Source: Gracilariopsis chorda
Taxonomy: Eukaryota; Rhodophyta; Florideophyceae; Gracilariales; Gracilariaceae
Direction: 5' to 3'
NCBI GenBank assembly: GCA_003194525.1
Contig: NBIV01000001.1
Coordinates: forward strand, 1,178,001 to 1,242,000
DNA length: 64,000 bases
Shown here: positions 59,940 to 64,000 of the stretch, piece by piece
How the letters are laid out: every line of letters starts with the position of its first letter
How positions within the stretch are numbered: position 1 is the first letter of the stretch
Notes under the pieces: model-generated
Database searches by the model: none
What the model was told of the DNA's origin: nothing
Seen by the model: the letters and a program-made list of their open reading frames with translations, nothing else
Translations under genes and position numbers: made by a program

Positions 59940-60798
59940 CCTTGGTGCGGGTTGGGGATTGGCTATGGTTCGTGGTGCGGGGTTTGGGATCGGCGTTACT
60001 CTTGGTACGTTAGACGGGATGGAGGACGGGTTATGGCGGTTTGAGGGTTGAATGGTGCCGTGGAGATTGCAAGCTGAATTGCCTTCAAACGCACAGGGAA
60101 ACTGAGCAAAGGACGGAAGTTGGCTACGGGCCGAGGGGGAACGAACGGCGTATAGACTCGGGGAATGTTCAGATCCGTTTGGTGCACAACTTAAAGCTGG
60201 ATTGACGGCTTTGGGTTTTGAACACGAAATTTGTTGGATGTTCGGTGAAGGATAGGAGAACGACGAGCACAGAGCGGCAAGGAACGGAACAAAGGATGGG
60301 AGATGTACAGAAAACGAGTAGAAGAAGTGAGAAGCGGGAAACGAAGGGCAACGTGGGACGAAAAACCCGCGGGATAAAGGCAAAGGGGAGGCGAATCGAG
60401 AGCGAAAATGGGTCGGAAAATCAGAACGGTGGAGAGGCTGGATGCGGAAGGTGAAGCACAATTTACGCGATGGAGACTTGGAGAAGCGCAGCGAAAGAAA
60501 GTACGCGGCGTTGGCGCGGCTGCTTCTCCAAAGTGCGCGTACGCGCCGCATGGCGAGCACCAGCGGCGCGCGGTGCTGCCGTCGGCAATCGCGTGCCACG
60601 TGTGCCGCTTGCAGTGCTCGTTTTGCCGCCGCTCCGAATGAATCGTCCGGTACAGTAGCGACATGCCCTTGTGTCTAACATGGATGCTTGATCCATCCGC
60701 ACTCGCTGTGGTAAAAGGTCATTCCGCGCTGCGAGTATCCAGGTTGCTCATGCCCTTGGTAGCATACTCTTGGCTACGAACGACCCAACCATCTCAAT
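59940..60798. other. Intergenic between divergent eIF4E and DOHH genes
   Basis: Shared upstream region. Most of it (59940-60599) is also a stop-free in-frame extension of the eIF4E gene. No separate gene supported. Confidence 0.5.
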
Positions 60799-61725
60799 AT
60801 GACGACCGCGGAGCAAATCATCTCGCAACTCCTAGATCGCAACAGTCCCGTCGCCGCTCGCATGAGATCAATCTTCAGTCTCAAAGGTCTAGCAACACCC
60901 CAAGCAGTCCAAGCGCTGGAAAAGTCTCTCGTCACAGACCCCTCCGCTCTAGTGCGACATGAGGTCGCCTACGTACTAGGTCAAATGCGCGCCATTCAAT
61001 CGCTCCCAACCTTGACAAAAGTGCTCGAAAACGCCGCCGAAGACGTCATGGTGCGCCACGAGGCCGCGGAAGCAATGGGTGCCATTGCGCACAATTCCGT
61101 CCTTCCGCTCTTGGACCGCTATGCTGCAGATGCCTCCCTCGCTCGCGAAATCCGCGAAACCTGCGTCCTGGCAGTCAATCGCATTCGCTGGTATCAACAC
61201 CAAACCACCCCTGCACAAGCTCCGTACACATCAGTTGACCCTGCACCACCAGAGCAAGGAAAAGACGTTTCGCAACTTCAAGACTTGCTATGCGACGCTT
61301 CGAAACCGATATTCGAACGTTACAAGGCTATGTTCGCACTCCGCAACATAGGCGGCGAACAAGCTGTGCTCGCTCTATGCGCTGGAATGGATGCCGAGAA
61401 AGAAAGCGCCTTATTTCGACATGAAGTTGCGTATGTACTGGGACAAATGCAACATTCAGCGTCGGTGCCAACGCTGGCGCGCTTTTTAAAGGATCAGCAA
61501 GAACATGAAATGGTGCGCCATGAAGCTGCCGAAGCTCTGGGTAGTATCGCTTCGCCTCAAGCAGAGAAGATACTCGACCAGTTTCGCGCCGATGAAAAGG
61601 ACGTTGTTCGGGAATCTGTTGAAGTCGCTTTAGATATATCGGACTATATCTCTGGCGATCACCTGCACTACGCTCAAAAGATTAACGGAGCCTCCAATAC
61701 CACTTCGCTTCAAGCCACCCGCTAG
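60799..61725 (+). CDS. DOHH: Deoxyhypusine hydroxylase
   Basis: HEAT-repeat di-iron enzyme that completes hypusine formation on eIF5A. The 308-residue protein has two four-repeat halves, each with two His-Glu iron-ligand motifs: VRHEVAYVLGQM (His54-Glu55), VRHEAAEAMGAI (His87-Glu88), FRHEVAYVLGQM (His208-Glu209) and VRHEAAEALGSI (His241-Glu242). Number, spacing and overall length match human DOHH closely. The half-to-half linker contains the usual variable loop (about 130-160). The start is the ATG right before the first HEAT repeat. Converges on the alkenal reductase gene with about 180 bp between stops. Confidence 0.97.
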   Translation: MTTAEQIISQLLDRNSPVAARMRSIFSLKGLATPQAVQALEKSLVTDPSALVRHEVAYVLGQMRAIQSLPTLTKVLENAAEDVMVRHEAAEAMGAIAHNSVLPLLDRYAADASLAREIRETCVLAVNRIRWYQHQTTPAQAPYTSVDPAPPEQGKDVSQLQDLLCDASKPIFERYKAMFALRNIGGEQAVLALCAGMDAEKESALFRHEVAYVLGQMQHSASVPTLARFLKDQQEHEMVRHEAAEALGSIASPQAEKILDQFRADEKDVVRESVEVALDISDYISGDHLHYAQKINGASNTTSLQATR

Positions 61726-61904
61726 TGCTCGCGAAACAGTATTCACTGCTTGCTCATGGAACGGATTCGGCAAGAAGGCCTAGTTGCAGAGCCGTTGACA
61801 GCAATCATACGAAGACACATGGCTCCAAATCTTGTCCAAGACATGAGGAATCAGAACCACTTCAAGGTTCCCGCCAACTAAATGGCTCAAACCCGTTTTA
61901 GTGT

Positions 61905-63017
61905 CTATAACTTTGCCGTACGTCGGCCTGTTCCGCCTTGCTCTCCGTCTCCATTTCCATCTTCAAACACCTGTACGACAACCTTACCGATGTTCTTTCC
62001 CTGAAAAAGAGCTTGAAGAGCAGAAGGGGCGTTTCTCAGCCCAACAACCTTATACTCCTTGACTTTCAACTTTCCAGAAACCAACCACCTTGACAAATCA
62101 TAGCTAGCTTTCGGAAACTGCTTTTCAAAATCATAAAGCAAGAACCCTGTCATGGAAGCTCTTTTTGAGATAAGAGCAACATAGTTTCGGGGTCCAGGCT
62201 GCAGTTGACTGCTGTTGTAACCACTAATAGCCCCACAAACAACAATCCTTGCACCGATATTGATCCTTCGTAGCGCGGCTTCCAGAGCGCTGCCACCAAC
62301 GTTATCGAAGTAAACGTCGATACCTTTCCCGTTCAGAGCACGTTTCAGACCCCTGTCAATGCCTTCCTCACTCTTGTAGTCCACAGACTTTATACCCAGG
62401 TCTTTCTCCAGGTAGCGACATTTCTCAACCCCTCCGGCGATACCAATTACTTCGCATCCTAGCACATTCTTCGCTATTTGCGCGACCACGCTTCCGGTCG
62501 CACCTGCAGCAGCGGAGACAAGGACAACTTCCCCTCGCTTTGGTTTGCCTATGTGCAATAACCCAAAATAGGCCGTCATACCAGTTGTACCCAGCACACC
62601 AAGAGCAGCTGAGACCGGCATTCCTGATGGTACCTTAGCTCGAGTTACTCTTTTAACACTCGCTAAACAATATTCTGTCCAACCAAATGGACCCGTAACA
62701 AGTTGTCCGGAGCGGAAACCGGCAGCACCGCGGAGTACCTTTCCCACACCCATTGCTCGCATCGTCGCACCGATTGCTACAGGCTCTATGTACGATTTTC
62801 GTGTGCTTAGCCATCCTCGCATCGCGGGATCACAGGAAACATAGAGGACCTTAACGAGAATATGTCCCGGTGGAAACTCTTCAGCGCGTGGGAGGTTCTC
62901 GCATCTGGTTGCGAAGGTGTCGTCTGTTATGTGATCTGTGGGACGATCGGTCAAGAACACCTGCAACGAGGTTTTCGGTAGCTCAGCCGGCTTCGCATCT
63001 GAGAAGAAACCAACCAT
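61905..63017 (-). CDS. NADP-dependent alkenal/one oxidoreductase (PTGR/MDR family)
   Basis: Zinc-free medium-chain dehydrogenase/reductase that reduces the C=C bond of reactive alkenals or similar enones, with NADPH. The 370-residue protein has the family block YVSCDPAMRGWLSTRKSY (about 59-76), then LGVLGTTGMTAYFGLL. The Rossmann motif is SAAAGATGSVVAQIAKNVLG, followed by GIDVYFDNVGGSALEAAL, VVCGAISGYN and a C-terminal lid with GKNIGKVVVQV. The C-terminal tail is Gly/Asp/Glu-rich and extends slightly past the family end. No targeting sequence. Probably detoxifies lipid peroxidation products. Confidence 0.95.
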   Translation of the reverse strand: MVGFFSDAKPAELPKTSLQVFLTDRPTDHITDDTFATRCENLPRAEEFPPGHILVKVLYVSCDPAMRGWLSTRKSYIEPVAIGATMRAMGVGKVLRGAAGFRSGQLVTGPFGWTEYCLASVKRVTRAKVPSGMPVSAALGVLGTTGMTAYFGLLHIGKPKRGEVVLVSAAAGATGSVVAQIAKNVLGCEVIGIAGGVEKCRYLEKDLGIKSVDYKSEEGIDRGLKRALNGKGIDVYFDNVGGSALEAALRRINIGARIVVCGAISGYNSSQLQPGPRNYVALISKRASMTGFLLYDFEKQFPKASYDLSRWLVSGKLKVKEYKVVGLRNAPSALQALFQGKNIGKVVVQVFEDGNGDGEQGGTGRRTAKL

Positions 63018-64000
63018 TAGTAGAGCGGTGCCGATTGCAAAGTTGTTGCAAAGTTATACCTGGCAGAACTGAACCGATAGGAGCAACGACTTCAGGCATA
63101 CACGGTGATGCCACCCCCTCGAAATGCAGTGGCTAATATTTGTTGATAACTTTTTGGCGGACTGATTGCGCCGTGCTCCAGTCTGGAAGTGCAGGAAGGT
63201 CCAACTGACTTGTGACGCTGTTATCGTTAAATGAGAAGTGGATTATGTGGTCTGCGTATGGCTGCACTTTTCGACAACGATTCGGGGTAAGCTTACTTCG
63301 TGCGATGGTGTGCTTGAAATGTTTCATACACGGACAAGTTAACTTTTTACCTTCAGTGTGTATCACAGGAAGTGTACCGCTGGATCAGGCGGCACGCACG
63401 GACCACCGCACTGCTTATTTCGTTGGCGGAAGCTGTCATATAATCTTTACCCCTCCCCCGGTCTCAAGTGCATCACTGAGAGTATTCTGCTCCACCTCGC
63501 GCGATTGACAGTGGCGATGAAGGATTTCCACACAGCTCACCATTATTTTTCGGAGGGGCAGACTACGGCTGGATCCCTTCGGAGGGCAGGAAAACCCGTC
63601 GAGCATCGCCATCAATGTCATCAAAATGAAATTTTCTGTGCATTGACACTCCGATCTTTATCTCAAAAAAACGCCACCGGAAGCGCTGCAGTCCCCTCGT
63701 GCCTGGTGCCTCTGTGCTGGCAAAGCTGCGTGCTGCTTGAGGCACATTCCGTGCATAGAAAAGTTACCTTCTTAGCGCCGCGACTTGGGAGCTTCGTCCC
63801 CTTTTTCGTACGCGACGCTCATCAGCAACTGCGTCTTCGTTCGACATGCTATGCTTGTGAGCGTCGGAATCGAACCCTGCGCAACAATCATGCAGCACGA
63901 TGTTGAGCAGCTGCCAATTACCACCGAAAACATCCACAAAGCTCTCCTGGTGCTTCAACACGGAGACCATCGCCTTTTGCACGCCGACCACTATCTAGCG
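63018..64000. other. Right-edge intergenic region
   Basis: No supported gene. Frames of 60-182 codons overlap on both strands without recognisable features; the longest (63358-63906, plus) is compatible with chance. A gene extending beyond the right edge cannot be excluded. Confidence 0.4.

Noticed and set aside
63860..63880. Minus-strand GGTTCGATTCC resembling a tRNA B box
   Set aside because: The flanking bases do not form a T-stem and no acceptor or anticodon stem can be drawn upstream.
1..64000. CRISPR arrays, bacterial operons, rRNA genes or an organelle origin for the contig
   Set aside because: No regularly spaced repeats, no rRNA signature and no Shine-Dalgarno-linked gene runs; the gene set is plainly eukaryotic nuclear.

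Overview
This is a eukaryotic nuclear contig, most likely from a red alga (Rhodophyta). The genes are compact and almost intron-free; the only intron I can support is 111 nt, in the plastid beta-ketoacyl-ACP synthase gene. A thylakoid-lumen-type TPR protein and plastid fatty-acid synthesis genes point to a photosynthetic host. Small gene-dense clusters alternate with 1-5 kb of repeat-bearing or empty DNA, which fits a florideophyte such as Chondrus. The species guess is inference from layout and gene content, not from any search.

Layout. 0-2.6 kb: a broken hAT DNA transposon on the minus strand, running off the left edge. 4.3-18.6 kb: the first gene cluster, with topoisomerase I, a SART1/Snu66 splicing factor with two HIND motifs, a coiled-coil protein of unknown function, a GT14 glycosyltransferase, a TPR protein, MUS81 and a sphingolipid delta-4 desaturase. 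20.2-29.7 kb: an FAD oxidoreductase related to the N-terminal domain of SelD fusions, initiator tRNA-Met, a PAP2/FIT-like membrane protein, condensin subunit CAP-H and a type II membrane methyltransferase-like protein. 32.8-36.4 kb: two tandem paralogues combining PB1, ZZ zinc finger and a peptidoglycan-binding domain, the most unusual system here. 39-42.6 kb: RAE1 with a one-base frame break, a YqgF-like nuclease-fold protein, a free-standing PurD N-domain protein and a secreted protein with a tandem repeat. 42.6-54.9 kb: a gene-poor stretch with LINE fragments, inverted repeats, a secreted gluzincin-like metalloprotease and a small secreted cysteine-containing protein. 55-63 kb: the last gene cluster, with plastid KAS, a thioredoxin-UBA-UBX fusion, a class II eIF4E, deoxyhypusine hydroxylase and an alkenal/one oxidoreductase.

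The genes are mostly unrelated housekeeping functions: chromosome maintenance (topoisomerase I, MUS81, CAP-H), RNA processing and export (SART1, RAE1), translation (tRNA-iMet, eIF4E, DOHH) and lipid metabolism (KAS, DES, PAP2-like). Many neighbours are convergent with 50-270 bp between stop codons, or divergent with 200-400 bp between starts. Several genes have long stop-free stretches upstream of the most likely start; I chose the ATG at which family similarity begins and say so in each entry.
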